Source: Desulfatibacillum alkenivorans DSM 16219 (GTDB lineage Bacteria > Desulfobacterota > Desulfobacteria > Desulfobacterales > Desulfatibacillaceae). Taken from it: a stretch of DNA of 64,000 nucleotides. Location of the stretch: contig NZ_FQZU01000003.1 of the NCBI RefSeq assembly GCF_900142135.1, positions 124,001 to 188,000 of the forward strand, written 5' to 3'. The notes beneath the pieces were generated by a model that was given only the letters and a program-made list of their open reading frames with translations, was not told the origin of the DNA and made no database searches. The translations under genes and the position numbers were made by a program. This document shows positions 51,382 to 60,323 of the stretch, piece by piece (the first letter of the stretch is position 1; each line of letters starts with the position of its first letter).

Positions 51382-52347
51382 ATGAACGCAATAATTTTTC
51401 CATACACCTATATCACCGACGACGAAATTCAGGCATTGAATCTGCTTTTCGGGACGCCCACGCTGTACTTAGCCTCGGATATGGAAATGCCTCCGCCCAT
51501 CATGGACGCCTATAGAAAAAAACTGGTCTCCCTGTCTCTGCCTTTGGAGGACCAGACGGACAAGAGGCTGCTTCGGTCCGTCCTGGCCGAGTGCCGCTCC
51601 TGGGCGGGCGCCATGGACTTGCGGGCTGCGGCCGTGCAAAGCTCCCAGCAGCCGTTGACCGAGGAGGCCTTTTCAGCCAATATCCGGGCCGCCATACAAA
51701 AGCAATCCTCTTCCAGCCCGGGGGGCGAAGAGTCTCCGCCTTTGGCCGACCAGGTGTTTCTTTTGCTGGCGCAGGCCTTGGATTTTCAGCACTATGACAT
51801 GGAGTCCTCCCTTAAAAAGCTCACGGGCCAGGAGAGCGCATTGTTAAAGGAATTGTCCGAGCCGGGGGAGAAAGAGGCGCGCAAAGTGGGCGTATCCTTG
51901 TCCAATGCGGACACGCCGAGGGTTCGCAACCTGAGCAGAAGGATGCATGCCTGGGCGCGCATGCTTGGCGAAGACCCGGCGGCTTCCGGCCTGTTTATCA
52001 CCTTCACCGCCGACGCCCTGGACTTATTGTTGGACAAGATGGACCCTCAACCGCTATCATTCTCCGTAAATGATTTTTCCTGGCCTCCGGCCGAAGGAGA
52101 AGCCGCCGACCCGTGGAAGGAGGCTTTTGCAGCCTGTATAAGCCGCTTTACCGCCGGCGAAGCCGACGCTTCCCAGGCTGTAAAGGCGCTGGAACAGCTT
52201 CCCGCGCTGGAAGCAGGCGAGGCGGTTTTAAGAATCGCTTTTATTGAGAAAGAGCCTTGCAAGGCCTTTTCTCAGGCTTTAGGAAAGAATTTCAAGCAGG
52301 GAGAAGCCTCGAAAGTTAAAAATACGGTCCTGGTCTGCATAGAGTAA
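51382..52347 (+). CDS. Conserved-looking protein of unknown function
   Basis: The 321-residue protein follows the CysK/CysRS-like gene by 35 bases, with GAGACGG before ATG 51382. It begins NAIIFPYTYITDDEIQALNL, which looks like a beta-strand start, followed by mostly helical, acidic sequence (EESPPLADQVFLLLAQALDF; DTPRVRNLSRRMHAWARML). I see no membrane segment, signal peptide, metal site or nucleotide-binding loop. I do not recognise the family. Its position in the surE-tmk-cysK operon gives no firm clue. Confidence 0.7.
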   Translation: MNAIIFPYTYITDDEIQALNLLFGTPTLYLASDMEMPPPIMDAYRKKLVSLSLPLEDQTDKRLLRSVLAECRSWAGAMDLRAAAVQSSQQPLTEEAFSANIRAAIQKQSSSSPGGEESPPLADQVFLLLAQALDFQHYDMESSLKKLTGQESALLKELSEPGEKEARKVGVSLSNADTPRVRNLSRRMHAWARMLGEDPAASGLFITFTADALDLLLDKMDPQPLSFSVNDFSWPPAEGEAADPWKEAFAACISRFTAGEADASQAVKALEQLPALEAGEAVLRIAFIEKEPCKAFSQALGKNFKQGEASKVKNTVLVCIE

Positions 52348-52419
52348 ATTCCAGACCGGCCCGTCAGACGCTTTCCACAAATCAACCCACAGCCATGCTT
52401 GACCAAAGGGGGGAAAGTT

Positions 52420-53913
52420 ATGAGTCTGCACAGTTTAGGGGTTTATGAAATCTACGCCAAAAACGCCTGCGCATACGCCGACGACAATGCCGTGGTTTTT
52501 GGACAGGAAAGAATCACTTTCGCCCAGTTGAAAGAGCAGGTGGACGCTCTCGCCAACGGCATGGAGGCCCTTGGCTTCGCCAAGGGGGACCGTATTGCCA
52601 TCCTGGGGCTTAACACACACAAATATTTATGGATTTTCGGCGCTGCAGCCGCTTTGGGCGTGATCGTCGTTCCCATCAATTGGCGTTTGGCCAAAGAGGA
52701 AGCGGCCTATATTCTGGAAGACACTTCCCCCAAATATCTGGTTGTGGATAAAGCCTTTGCAGACACGGGAAAGCAGCTGGAAGGCCAGACCTCCCTGTTA
52801 TGCTTTGACCCGGATGTGCAGGACATCAAATTCCTGGACAGCCTCATGGAAAACAAGGCGCCCAGGCAATGCCAGGGCTTTGGGGACGATCCGTTTTGCA
52901 TTATCCACACCGCCGCCGTGGACGGCCATCCCCGCGGCGCCGTCCTGACCCACAATAACGTCATATACAGCAATATCCAGGGCATCGCCACAATGCAGCT
53001 TGGGCGCCGGGACGCCTACCTGAACATGCTGCCCATGTTCCACATCACCGGCCTGAATCTGAGCATGTCGGTCATGCATGCAGGCGGCCGGAACATTGTC
53101 ATGGAGAAATTCGACCCGGCCGAGGCCCTGGACCTGACTCAGGACGAAAAAGTCACCGTCATCGGCAGCTTTCCGCCCATCTTAAGCAACCTGGAAGCGG
53201 AACTGGATAAAAACCCCCGGGACGTCTCTTCTTTGAGCCATGTTCTGGGAATCGACGCGCCCCAGGTCATGGCTTCCTGGCAGGAAAAAACCAACAGCAC
53301 CTTCTGGGCCTTATACGGTCAGACCGAAACGTCGGGCATGGTTTCCACGGCCAAAAGCGTGGAAGCCCCGGGCTCCGCCGGCAGAGAGTCCCTGCTTGCA
53401 ACCATCAAGATTGTGGATGAAAACGGAGATCAGGCGCCTGCCGGGGTCGCCGGGGAAATCCTGGCGCGCGGCCCTCTTGTCTTTGCCGGCTTCTGGGAAA
53501 AAGGGACAATGTCCCGCCAGAGCTTTGATAACGGCTGGCATCGCACGGGAGACCTGGGCAAGCTGGATGAACGCGGCTTCCTGTACTTCGCCGGACGCAA
53601 GCCCGAAAAGGAGCTCATCAAGCCCGGCGGAGAAAACGTGTACCCGGCGGAAGTGGAAAACGTCATTCTGCAACACCCGGACGTCAACGAAGTGTGCGTC
53701 ATAGGGGTTCCGGACCCAAAATTCGGCGAAGGCATCAAGGCGATTTGCGCTTGCCGCCCTGGAGCCGCTTTGACTCCTGAAGAAATCATGGAGTTCGTAG
53801 CCGCCCGGATCGCACGCTATAAAAAACCGCGTTATGTAACTTTTGTCGAGGCGCTGCCTAAAACAAAAGATGGCGAAATCAATCGGATCGAGATCAAGAG
53901 TCAGCACGGTTAG
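52420..53913 (+). CDS. AMP-binding CoA ligase-like protein with altered P-loop
   Basis: From ATG 52420 (six G before AAAGTT) the protein has 497 residues. It keeps much of the class I adenylate-forming fold: LYGQTETSGMVSTA, GWHRTGDLGKLDERGFLYFAGR, KELIKPGGENVYPAEVEN and the C-terminal LPKTKDGEINRIEI. The lysine of the usual LPKTxxGKxxR is replaced here by KDGEINR. The P-loop (usually YTSGTTGKPKG) reads IHTAAVDGHPRGAVLTH. Two ATP/CoA-contact regions therefore deviate, so activity is uncertain; it may use another nucleotide, adenylate without thioesterifying, or be a regulatory homologue. The intact paralogues are at 23545 and 34652. Confidence 0.8.
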   Translation: MSLHSLGVYEIYAKNACAYADDNAVVFGQERITFAQLKEQVDALANGMEALGFAKGDRIAILGLNTHKYLWIFGAAAALGVIVVPINWRLAKEEAAYILEDTSPKYLVVDKAFADTGKQLEGQTSLLCFDPDVQDIKFLDSLMENKAPRQCQGFGDDPFCIIHTAAVDGHPRGAVLTHNNVIYSNIQGIATMQLGRRDAYLNMLPMFHITGLNLSMSVMHAGGRNIVMEKFDPAEALDLTQDEKVTVIGSFPPILSNLEAELDKNPRDVSSLSHVLGIDAPQVMASWQEKTNSTFWALYGQTETSGMVSTAKSVEAPGSAGRESLLATIKIVDENGDQAPAGVAGEILARGPLVFAGFWEKGTMSRQSFDNGWHRTGDLGKLDERGFLYFAGRKPEKELIKPGGENVYPAEVENVILQHPDVNEVCVIGVPDPKFGEGIKAICACRPGAALTPEEIMEFVAARIARYKKPRYVTFVEALPKTKDGEINRIEIKSQHG

Positions 53914-53964
53914 GCTGGTAGATACCGTGCTGAGAGATCGAGAGGTCTGAATGCCTTTACAAAA

Positions 53965-54132
53965 TTAAGCGCTCTGCTCAGGGAGGCTCAGCCTTTTATC
54001 CGGCTGGCCCTTCCTGCGGCGGATGACGTTGCCGATGCCTCTGTTGACCGGCTTTTCTACTACTTTGGTCTCCTGGTTTTCAAACAAGCGAAGCAGTTTT
54101 TCTTCCAGGGCCTTTTTTTTCTCAGGATCCAC
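53965..54132 (-). CDS. Small 55-residue basic protein
   Basis: A frame of 55 codons starts at GTG 54132, with AAAAGGAG eight bases upstream, and ends at TAA 53967-53965. The product reads MDPEKKKALEEKLLRLFENQ, then ETKVVEKPVNRGIGNVIRRR, KGQPDKRLSLPEQSA. An acidic amphipathic helix is followed by a strongly basic GNVIRRRKG segment, which suggests nucleic-acid or ribosome contact. The ribosome-binding site and codon use look real. It is convergent with the ligase gene and lies just after another possible tiny frame on the same strand. Function unknown. Confidence 0.6.
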   Translation of the reverse strand: MDPEKKKALEEKLLRLFENQETKVVEKPVNRGIGNVIRRRKGQPDKRLSLPEQSA

Positions 54133-54145
54133 AGCAATACTCCTT

Positions 54146-54247
54146 TTACATTTTTAAGTGGGGATAAAGATTCCCTCTACCCTGCATTGCGTCCAGGGCT
54201 TTTAGTTCCAATTCCGGATCGTCGTTCAATGGATTCGGTTTTTTCGT
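54146..54247 (-). CDS. Possible 33-residue frame without normal start codon
   Basis: Reading the minus strand from ACG 54247 gives KKPNPLNDDPELELKALDAM and then QGRGNLYPHLKM before TAA 54148-54146. The stretch looks protein-like and ends directly before the ribosome-binding site of the 55-residue gene. No ATG, GTG or TTG lies at the expected place: the codon before KKP is ACG, one base away from ATG, so it may be a mutated or non-canonical start. A TTG six codons in is an alternative without ribosome-binding site. Confidence 0.3.
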   Translation of the reverse strand, partial: TKKPNPLNDDPELELKALDAMQGRGNLYPHLKM

Positions 54248-54248
54248 A

Positions 54249-55262
54249 GTGCAAACCGGGCGCCAAAAATATTGGCAATCCAGGTTGTTGCGTTCTGTAT
54301 TATTTGTTGAGTGTTTAAGCCCCTGTTATATATATTCGGCAAAAGTTTCTCAGAAATTAAGCCGTAAATTTATTTTACGGAGGCTTGGGCAATTTGCCTG
54401 TAAAACCGGAAACAAGGAAGAGTCGGAGACCTTTTTGCAAGCACGGTTGTCAAAAATATGGCGCAGGCGTCTGATTTATGGCGCATACGCGGTAAGGACA
54501 CAACCTGCAACGCTTTCAGGCGCTTTTTTTCAGGAATCTTACGAGGGTCCAAGTAAGTTAAATTTCAAGCATATCGAGCGTGGCGAACACACAGTTTCTT
54601 TTTAACGATCGGTAAATACTTGCAATGTTAATATACACCCCTGCGCGGAATATCCGCGCGGTCGCTTGCCTCTCGGCCTTCCATTGCGCTGCTTGATTAC
54701 AGCCTTCGTGCGGCGCAGTGTCTCCCGATGCACAACAGGGATAAGGCGGCGCAAGGAGATCGTTCTCTCCTGCTTCAATTCGCCCCTCAGCCCTTAAACA
54801 ACATTTTTTATGTACCTTGAGTAGGTTTCCGGGCGGAACTTCACCCGATCCGGCTGTGTGGGGTTTTTCACAAAAGGAGAAGGAAATCAATTCATTTCGG
54901 AAAAAAAGTTGTTTGGGCAAAAATACAAGAACAGAGGTGGTTAGGGCGTTTTTTCCCGTGGTTGTTAAGCAAAAATAAATGGAATCGCCGCCGGATTTTT
55001 AGTCTTATCAATAACCATTCGATATCAAATGAAAATTGGGGCGAAGCATAGCCTGGAAATTTTTGACCGCATGTAGGCGTTCGCCGGGTGGCGAGCTGAT
55101 TTTTTAAAGAAAACATTGTTTCTGTTTAATCTTGCGTATTTGAAGTTTTTTCAGGATTTTATTTTTACAAGCGTAGAAACCTTGATATTTCCATAACAGG
55201 GTCCGGTCCCCTCTCGCAAGTAAGCCGTTTTGGGTTTTAATGATTTCTGATATATAACGCTT
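54249..55262. other. About 1 kb without a convincing gene
   Basis: Open frames of up to 120 codons occur on both strands, but none has a ribosome-binding site, family motif or codon pattern like its neighbours. Sequence near 54830-54865 (CCGGGCGGAACTTCACCCG and then TCCGGCTGTGTGGGG) forms a small hairpin and is reminiscent of the last domains of group II introns, but no reverse transcriptase or domain V is visible. The right end holds an AT-rich TATATAAC (55251-55258) only about five bases before the metallophosphoesterase ATG, which may make a nearly leaderless transcript. Confidence 0.35.
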
Positions 55263-56534
55263 ATGGCGACTTTTTCCTTTGTACATGCGGCGGATATTCA
55301 TCTGGACAGCCCCTTTGCGGGGGTTGCCGCCTCGGCGCCCCATATTCGGGACGCCATGATTCAGGCCAGCTTTGACGCCTGGCGGAATTTGGTGGATTTC
55401 TGCATCGAAGAGCAGGCGGCTTTTTTGCTTTTGGCCGGAGATGTGTTTGACTGGGAAGACAGGAGCATAAGAGCCCAACTGGCCTTCCGGGACGGCTGCA
55501 TGCGTCTTGCCGGGCATGGCATTGGCGTTTACGCGGTGCACGGCAATCACGATCCCCTGCAGGGGCGCTACGCCGCCATAGAGTTGCCGGCGAACGTCAA
55601 AATTTTCGGGTCCGTCCGGGTGGAGTCCTGCATTGCAGAGCTCCAGGGCGCTCCCATCGCGGCGATTTCCGGAATCAGTTATCAGGCCAAGGAGGAAAAA
55701 CGAAATCTCGCCCGCATGTTTGCCTCTCATGCCATTCCCGAAGGATTGTTTTCCATCGGCCTGGTCCATGCCAATCTGGGAAGCTCCACCGGGCATGCTC
55801 CTTACGCCCCCTGCTCCATGAAGGACCTTTCGCTGGATTCGGTGGATTATTGGGCCTTGGGGCACGTGCATCAGAAGCGTATAGCCGGAGAAGAGCCCTA
55901 TATTGTCTATCCCGGCAATATCCAGGGCCGGAGCTTTACCGAGCAGGGGGAGCGGGGCGCCTATCTGGTCCGGGTTCGCGGCGGGGCGGTTGCCTCCCTG
56001 GATTTCAGGCCCTTGGACGCCGTGCGGTTTTTGGCGATCAATGCTTCCATAACCGCTCATCGGACTTTGGACAGCCTTCTACAGGATATGATCGACGCTC
56101 TGTATCAGGCCACGGAGGATAACCCAACCCTTCCCTTGATTTGCCGGTTCATCCTTTCCGGCCGGGGGGTTTTGTTTCACGAATTGATCGGGCCGGAGGC
56201 TGTGGAGCAGCTTTTGGAAAACATGCGCGAAACATTTTTGGATCGAGATCCTTTTGTATGGGTGGAGAAAATCCGCTGCCAATGCCAGCCCGAGAAAGAA
56301 CTTTCCGAATTCATGGGTTCGGACGACTTGCTCGCCCGGGTCTTGAAAGACATGGCGGACATGGAGTCCTCTCCCGAAGATCTGCTGGAGTTCGGCCGAA
56401 AAAGTCTGAAGCCTTTGTTTGGGCGCAGGCTGGTTTCCGGCGCTATGGGAAAGCTGTCCGAAAGCGACGTCCTGGAAATGCTCGCCGAAGCGCGGAATCT
56501 TTGCATCGACTTGTTGGGCAAGGAGGATGCATGA
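55263..56534 (+). CDS. Metallophosphoesterase, DNA repair exonuclease (YhaO/SbcD-like)
   Basis: The 423-residue protein has the two-metal phosphoesterase motifs FVHAADIHLDSPF, LLLAGDVFDWEDRS, VYAVHGNHDPLQ, GLVHANLGSSTGH and LGHVHQKRI. This set and order belong to the SbcD/Mre11/YhaO nucleases, which cut DNA ends together with an SbcC/Rad50-type ATPase. The next gene, overlapping by four bases (ATGA), encodes such an ATPase, so they form a complex. ATG 55263 lacks a Shine-Dalgarno sequence; a -10-like TATAAC lies five bases upstream. Confidence 0.92.
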   Translation: MATFSFVHAADIHLDSPFAGVAASAPHIRDAMIQASFDAWRNLVDFCIEEQAAFLLLAGDVFDWEDRSIRAQLAFRDGCMRLAGHGIGVYAVHGNHDPLQGRYAAIELPANVKIFGSVRVESCIAELQGAPIAAISGISYQAKEEKRNLARMFASHAIPEGLFSIGLVHANLGSSTGHAPYAPCSMKDLSLDSVDYWALGHVHQKRIAGEEPYIVYPGNIQGRSFTEQGERGAYLVRVRGGAVASLDFRPLDAVRFLAINASITAHRTLDSLLQDMIDALYQATEDNPTLPLICRFILSGRGVLFHELIGPEAVEQLLENMRETFLDRDPFVWVEKIRCQCQPEKELSEFMGSDDLLARVLKDMADMESSPEDLLEFGRKSLKPLFGRRLVSGAMGKLSESDVLEMLAEARNLCIDLLGKEDA

Positions 56535-59500
56535 TTATCCGGGGCTTTAAGATCAACGGGTTTGGCGTCTTTCATCAAACGGAGGCGCAGGGGTTTGCTT
56601 CAGGCCTGAACATCTTCCTCGGGGAGAATGAAGCAGGCAAGTCAACTCTTCTGGCCTTTATCAGGGCCGTGCTTTTTGGATTTCCCGCCAATAGGGGGGG
56701 AATCAACACCTATCCTCCTTTGAACGGCGGCGTCCATGGAGGAAGCCTTATCCTGGACGGGGAGGAGGGCCCGGTCATTATCACCCGCAGCCCCGGTTCT
56801 TACGGGGGAAACGTATCCGTATCCTATCCCGGAGGCGCAAAAGGGGGGAGGGACGACCTGCTCCACATGCTTGGGGGAACCACGGCCGCCTTATACAATA
56901 ATGTATACGCGTTCAGCCTGTCTGAGTTGGAAACCCTGCAAAGCCTGACCAGCGAGGAAGTGGCTTCGGCCCTGTACGGCGCCAGCCTGGGCGCCGGAGT
57001 GCAATCCCTTTCAAACGCCCGGAAAAAAATCGCGCAAAAAACAGGCGAGTTGTTCAAGCCTTCGGGAAAAAAGCCCCTCATCAACCAGACTATCACCGAG
57101 TTTAAGGAAAACGCCGCGCTTGTTGGGCGGGCGGCCAAAGACGCGGATGTGTATCAGGCCTCGGTGGAGGAGATTAACGGCCTGGAAGAGGCTATGAAAT
57201 CCTCCAAGGCGGCCGTCAAAAAATTTCGTGAAGATATTCTTTACTTCGAAAAAATCATTAATCTTTGGGACCATTGGATAGCACACTCCCAGGCCAAGGC
57301 CTCTTTAGACGGCCTGCCGCAGGATGCAATTCTGCTTCCCGAGGACTCCCGGTCCGGGCTGGAATCCGTCCTGGAAAAAATGGAGGAGACCGGACGGGAA
57401 ATTGTGGTTTTGAAAGAGGAGGCGGCCGCGGAAAAAATCAAGGCGGCCTCTTTGCCAGTGGAGCCCGGTTTGTTGGATTTGGGCGGGGTCATAACCTCCC
57501 TTAACGGAGAGTATGCGCGCTTCCGGGAAAATCAGGAGACCTTGCAAAGGCTGTCCAATCAATTGGATCAAAAAAACCTGGAGGTCGAAGCCCTGTGCAA
57601 ATCCTTGGGCGAAGGCTGGACCCGGGAGCGGCTGGCGAACAGACAGGGGGCTCTTTTTTCCAAACAGGATTTGGAAGCAAATGACTTGGCGCTGAGCAGC
57701 GCCGCGGAAGCGGCGGAGCGGGCCAAGGGGCGAAAATCCATGCGTAGGGAGGCTTTGGAAGAACTTCGCGCCGAAGAGGGCCGCCGCAGAGAATCCTTGG
57801 AAAAAGTCGGCGTGCCCGGTCCTGGATGGGAATCCGCCTTGCAGTCCGGCCGGGATCCCCTGGCGAAAGCCAAAGCCCAGGCCCGGGAGTTATCTGACTT
57901 GACGGCCCGGGAGCAAAGGCTGGCGCAGGAGCAAACGCACCTGGACCAGCGCATGGCTGACGCCGCCGCACTGGCCTGGAAGCGCAAGAGGGGCGCCGCG
58001 CCGGCGTTGGTATTTATAGTCTTATCCATCGGCTGCCTTGCCTTGTCCCTTGTAAAGCCTGAGCTGCATTTTTTGCTTTACTCAGGCGGCGCAGCATTTA
58101 TCATCGCCTGTTTGATTTTGATTATAAATGCAAAGACTAATGCTTCTGCAGCATTTGTGGACAACATGGCGCGTAAAGACCCGGAGTTCGGCCGAATGTC
58201 GCAGGCCGCGGAGGCGCTTGCCAGGAATCTGGAAGCAACCAAAGATAAGATCGAATCCCTGGCCGCAAGCCTGGATCTTCAAACGCCGGTCTCGCCGCAG
58301 GCGTTTTCCGAAGTTTTCGCCAATCTGGATAATGAATCAGAACGATACAGGGTATGGTCCGGCCTTTATCAAGGTTTGATGGAAACCGGACAAAAATGCG
58401 AAGCAGCCGCCTCTCGTCTCCAAGAGGCGGATAAGCTGTATAAAGAAGCGGAGGAAAAACAGACTAAAGCCAATGCCGCCTGGCGGGCCTGGCTGGAGGA
58501 GCAGGGGCTCCCCAATAGCTTGCCGCCACGATCCGCCAGGGAAGCGCTTGAAAGCATGGAAAAAGGCGCTGGAATTCTGCGGCAGGCGCTCAGCCTGGAG
58601 CGGGACATAGCCCAATGCAGCCGGACCATCCAGGAATTTGAAGATAAACTGCACCGTCTGACAGAGTCTTTGGGCGCGCCCTATCCCCAGCCCGGCATGA
58701 TCCAGGCCATGCTTCAGGATTTATCCGGCAGACTGGAAAAAACCCGGCGAAACCTTGCCGTTAAGGAGGAAATCTCCTCCGGTCTGGAAGGCCTGGAAAG
58801 GAAGATCCTGGAGAAAAACCTGGCCTTGGAGCAACTGGCGAAAAAAAGAAAAGGCTTTCTGGCCCAGGCTCGGGCTGAAAATGAAGAAGAGTTTCTGGAA
58901 AAATTTCGGATTTCCGGCGAGCGCCGAAACCTTTTGGCAAAATTGAAAACCGCCGCTGCAGCCATGGGAAATATCTCAGGGGAAAAGGACTTAAGCAGGC
59001 TTTTGAGCTTGCTGGAAGCCCTGGACCGCGACGCCTGCCGCATCAAGCTGCAAGAAGCTCAAGAGGCTTTGGCTTTGGCTGAAGAGGACTTTGAGTCTCA
59101 AACCAAACGTTTGGCCGAGCTTAATGCCGGCCTGAAGAACATGGCCTCGGACCAAAAAATCTCCCGGCTTCGGGCAAAGGAGGAGGAGCTTGCAGAAAAA
59201 ATGCGCTCCCAGGCTTTGCAATGGGGCGCTTACACCTTGGCGGGCGCCTTTCTGGAACGGGCGGTGGCGGTTTTGGAGCAGGAGCAGCAGCCCGAGGTCA
59301 TCACCCGGGCCGGGGCTATATTCCGGGAAATTACGAACGGACGCTACGAGCGGATATACGCCCCTTTGGGGGAAGGCGGCATTGAGTTGATTATGCGGGA
59401 CGGGGTTCGAAAAAGCCCGGCCCAGCTAAGCCGGGGAACGGCTGAACTCCTTTACTTGTGCCTTCGAATGGGATATATTGAATCCCGGTCAGTTCAGGGC

Positions 59501-59707
59501 GCCAACCTGCCCGTCGTCATGGACGACGTCCTGGTGAATTTCGATGCGCAACGGGCTTCCCAAGCGGCGAAAGCCATTTCCAGCCTTGCCCGGGGCCGTC
59601 AAGTATTCCTTTTTACCTGCCACAAGCGTTTTGTAGAATTGTTTAAGGGCGGGGCTTCCGATTTGCAATCCTTCACCTTGAACTGCGGTAATATTATTCC
59701 TGCTTGA
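56531..59707 (+). CDS. AAA/SMC-like ATPase (YhaN/SbcC-like)
   Basis: From ATG 56531 the protein has 1058 residues; a longer frame from 56141 overlaps the phosphoesterase and is not real. Walker A is LGENEAGKSTLLAF near the N-terminus. Long coiled-coil arms follow, interrupted by two hydrophobic helices near residues 495-535 (APALVFIVLSIGCLALSLVK and LLYSGGAAFIIACLILIINA). At the C-terminus are the signature LSRGTAELLYLCLRMGYIE and Walker B PVVMDDVLVNFD. The two membrane-like segments in the middle are typical of YhaN, not of SbcC, and suggest membrane attachment. It partners the phosphoesterase upstream. Confidence 0.9.
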   Translation: MIIRGFKINGFGVFHQTEAQGFASGLNIFLGENEAGKSTLLAFIRAVLFGFPANRGGINTYPPLNGGVHGGSLILDGEEGPVIITRSPGSYGGNVSVSYPGGAKGGRDDLLHMLGGTTAALYNNVYAFSLSELETLQSLTSEEVASALYGASLGAGVQSLSNARKKIAQKTGELFKPSGKKPLINQTITEFKENAALVGRAAKDADVYQASVEEINGLEEAMKSSKAAVKKFREDILYFEKIINLWDHWIAHSQAKASLDGLPQDAILLPEDSRSGLESVLEKMEETGREIVVLKEEAAAEKIKAASLPVEPGLLDLGGVITSLNGEYARFRENQETLQRLSNQLDQKNLEVEALCKSLGEGWTRERLANRQGALFSKQDLEANDLALSSAAEAAERAKGRKSMRREALEELRAEEGRRRESLEKVGVPGPGWESALQSGRDPLAKAKAQARELSDLTAREQRLAQEQTHLDQRMADAAALAWKRKRGAAPALVFIVLSIGCLALSLVKPELHFLLYSGGAAFIIACLILIINAKTNASAAFVDNMARKDPEFGRMSQAAEALARNLEATKDKIESLAASLDLQTPVSPQAFSEVFANLDNESERYRVWSGLYQGLMETGQKCEAAASRLQEADKLYKEAEEKQTKANAAWRAWLEEQGLPNSLPPRSAREALESMEKGAGILRQALSLERDIAQCSRTIQEFEDKLHRLTESLGAPYPQPGMIQAMLQDLSGRLEKTRRNLAVKEEISSGLEGLERKILEKNLALEQLAKKRKGFLAQARAENEEEFLEKFRISGERRNLLAKLKTAAAAMGNISGEKDLSRLLSLLEALDRDACRIKLQEAQEALALAEEDFESQTKRLAELNAGLKNMASDQKISRLRAKEEELAEKMRSQALQWGAYTLAGAFLERAVAVLEQEQQPEVITRAGAIFREITNGRYERIYAPLGEGGIELIMRDGVRKSPAQLSRGTAELLYLCLRMGYIESRSVQGANLPVVMDDVLVNFDAQRASQAAKAISSLARGRQVFLFTCHKRFVELFKGGASDLQSFTLNCGNIIPA

Positions 59708-59843
59708 GCATTTTTCGCTAAAAGGCGCTTTGCAAAAAGCAATCTCTTGATTTTTCATCAATTTTTTTGTACCTTTTTGTATCGCTGACCACCGGATCAT
59801 AGAGCCTCCCCAGGGTTGAGGGAAGGCGTTTACGGGGAATTGT

Positions 59844-60317
59844 ATGTCGCAACCCAAAACTGTGTATGTAAATTCCGATGATACGGCAGTCTTTGTCTGC
59901 CCCAATTGCGGGTCTTCGAAAACCGCTTCCGTCGCCAGATTCAAAAATCAGCGGGGCGCCATTAAAGTCCGTTGCGCCTGTAAAGAGGTGTATCGCGTCC
60001 AGTTGGAGTTCCGGAGATCCTGGCGAAAGCCTACGGAGCTTAACGGCTTGTATACCAAAGCCGGGGACGAAACCATCGGCGGGCGCATGGTGGTTAAAAA
60101 CATCTCTCAAGGGGGGGTGGGCTTTATCACCAAAAGCAAAAATCGGCTGCAGATCGGCGACGTGATCAATCTGAAATTCAACCTGGATGATGCGGAAAAA
60201 TCGCAAATAAGAAAAAGAGCCGAAGTCCGGGTGGTGGAGGACCATTACACCGGCTGCCAATTTACCGATATGGCGGGAACTTACGACAAGGCTCTCGGCT
60301 TTTACCTCAAACGCTGA
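59844..60317 (+). CDS. PilZ-domain protein with N-terminal zinc ribbon
   Basis: The 157-residue protein starts with a small Cys motif (VFVCPNCGSSKTASV ... VRCACKEVY: two CxxC-like pairs). A PilZ domain follows: EFRRSWRKPT supplies the arginine motif that binds cyclic di-GMP, and VVKNISQGGVGF matches the second (D/N)xSxxG motif. It therefore probably senses cyclic di-GMP and, through the zinc ribbon, contacts another protein or nucleic acid. It stands alone between the SbcC-like gene and the convergent DUF4384-like gene. Confidence 0.85.
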   Translation: MSQPKTVYVNSDDTAVFVCPNCGSSKTASVARFKNQRGAIKVRCACKEVYRVQLEFRRSWRKPTELNGLYTKAGDETIGGRMVVKNISQGGVGFITKSKNRLQIGDVINLKFNLDDAEKSQIRKRAEVRVVEDHYTGCQFTDMAGTYDKALGFYLKR

Positions 60318-60323
60318 TCAATC

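Noticed and set aside
54800-54870. Group II intron end
   Set aside because: Only a vague resemblance to the terminal domains; no domain V hairpin or reverse transcriptase gene is visible.
54249-54920. 118- and 120-codon frames in the 1-kb gap
   Set aside because: No ribosome-binding site, unusual amino-acid composition (many Arg/Cys/Trp), and no motif.
55104-56060. 318-codon minus-strand frame over the metallophosphoesterase
   Set aside because: The plus strand carries all phosphoesterase motifs; the minus frame has none.
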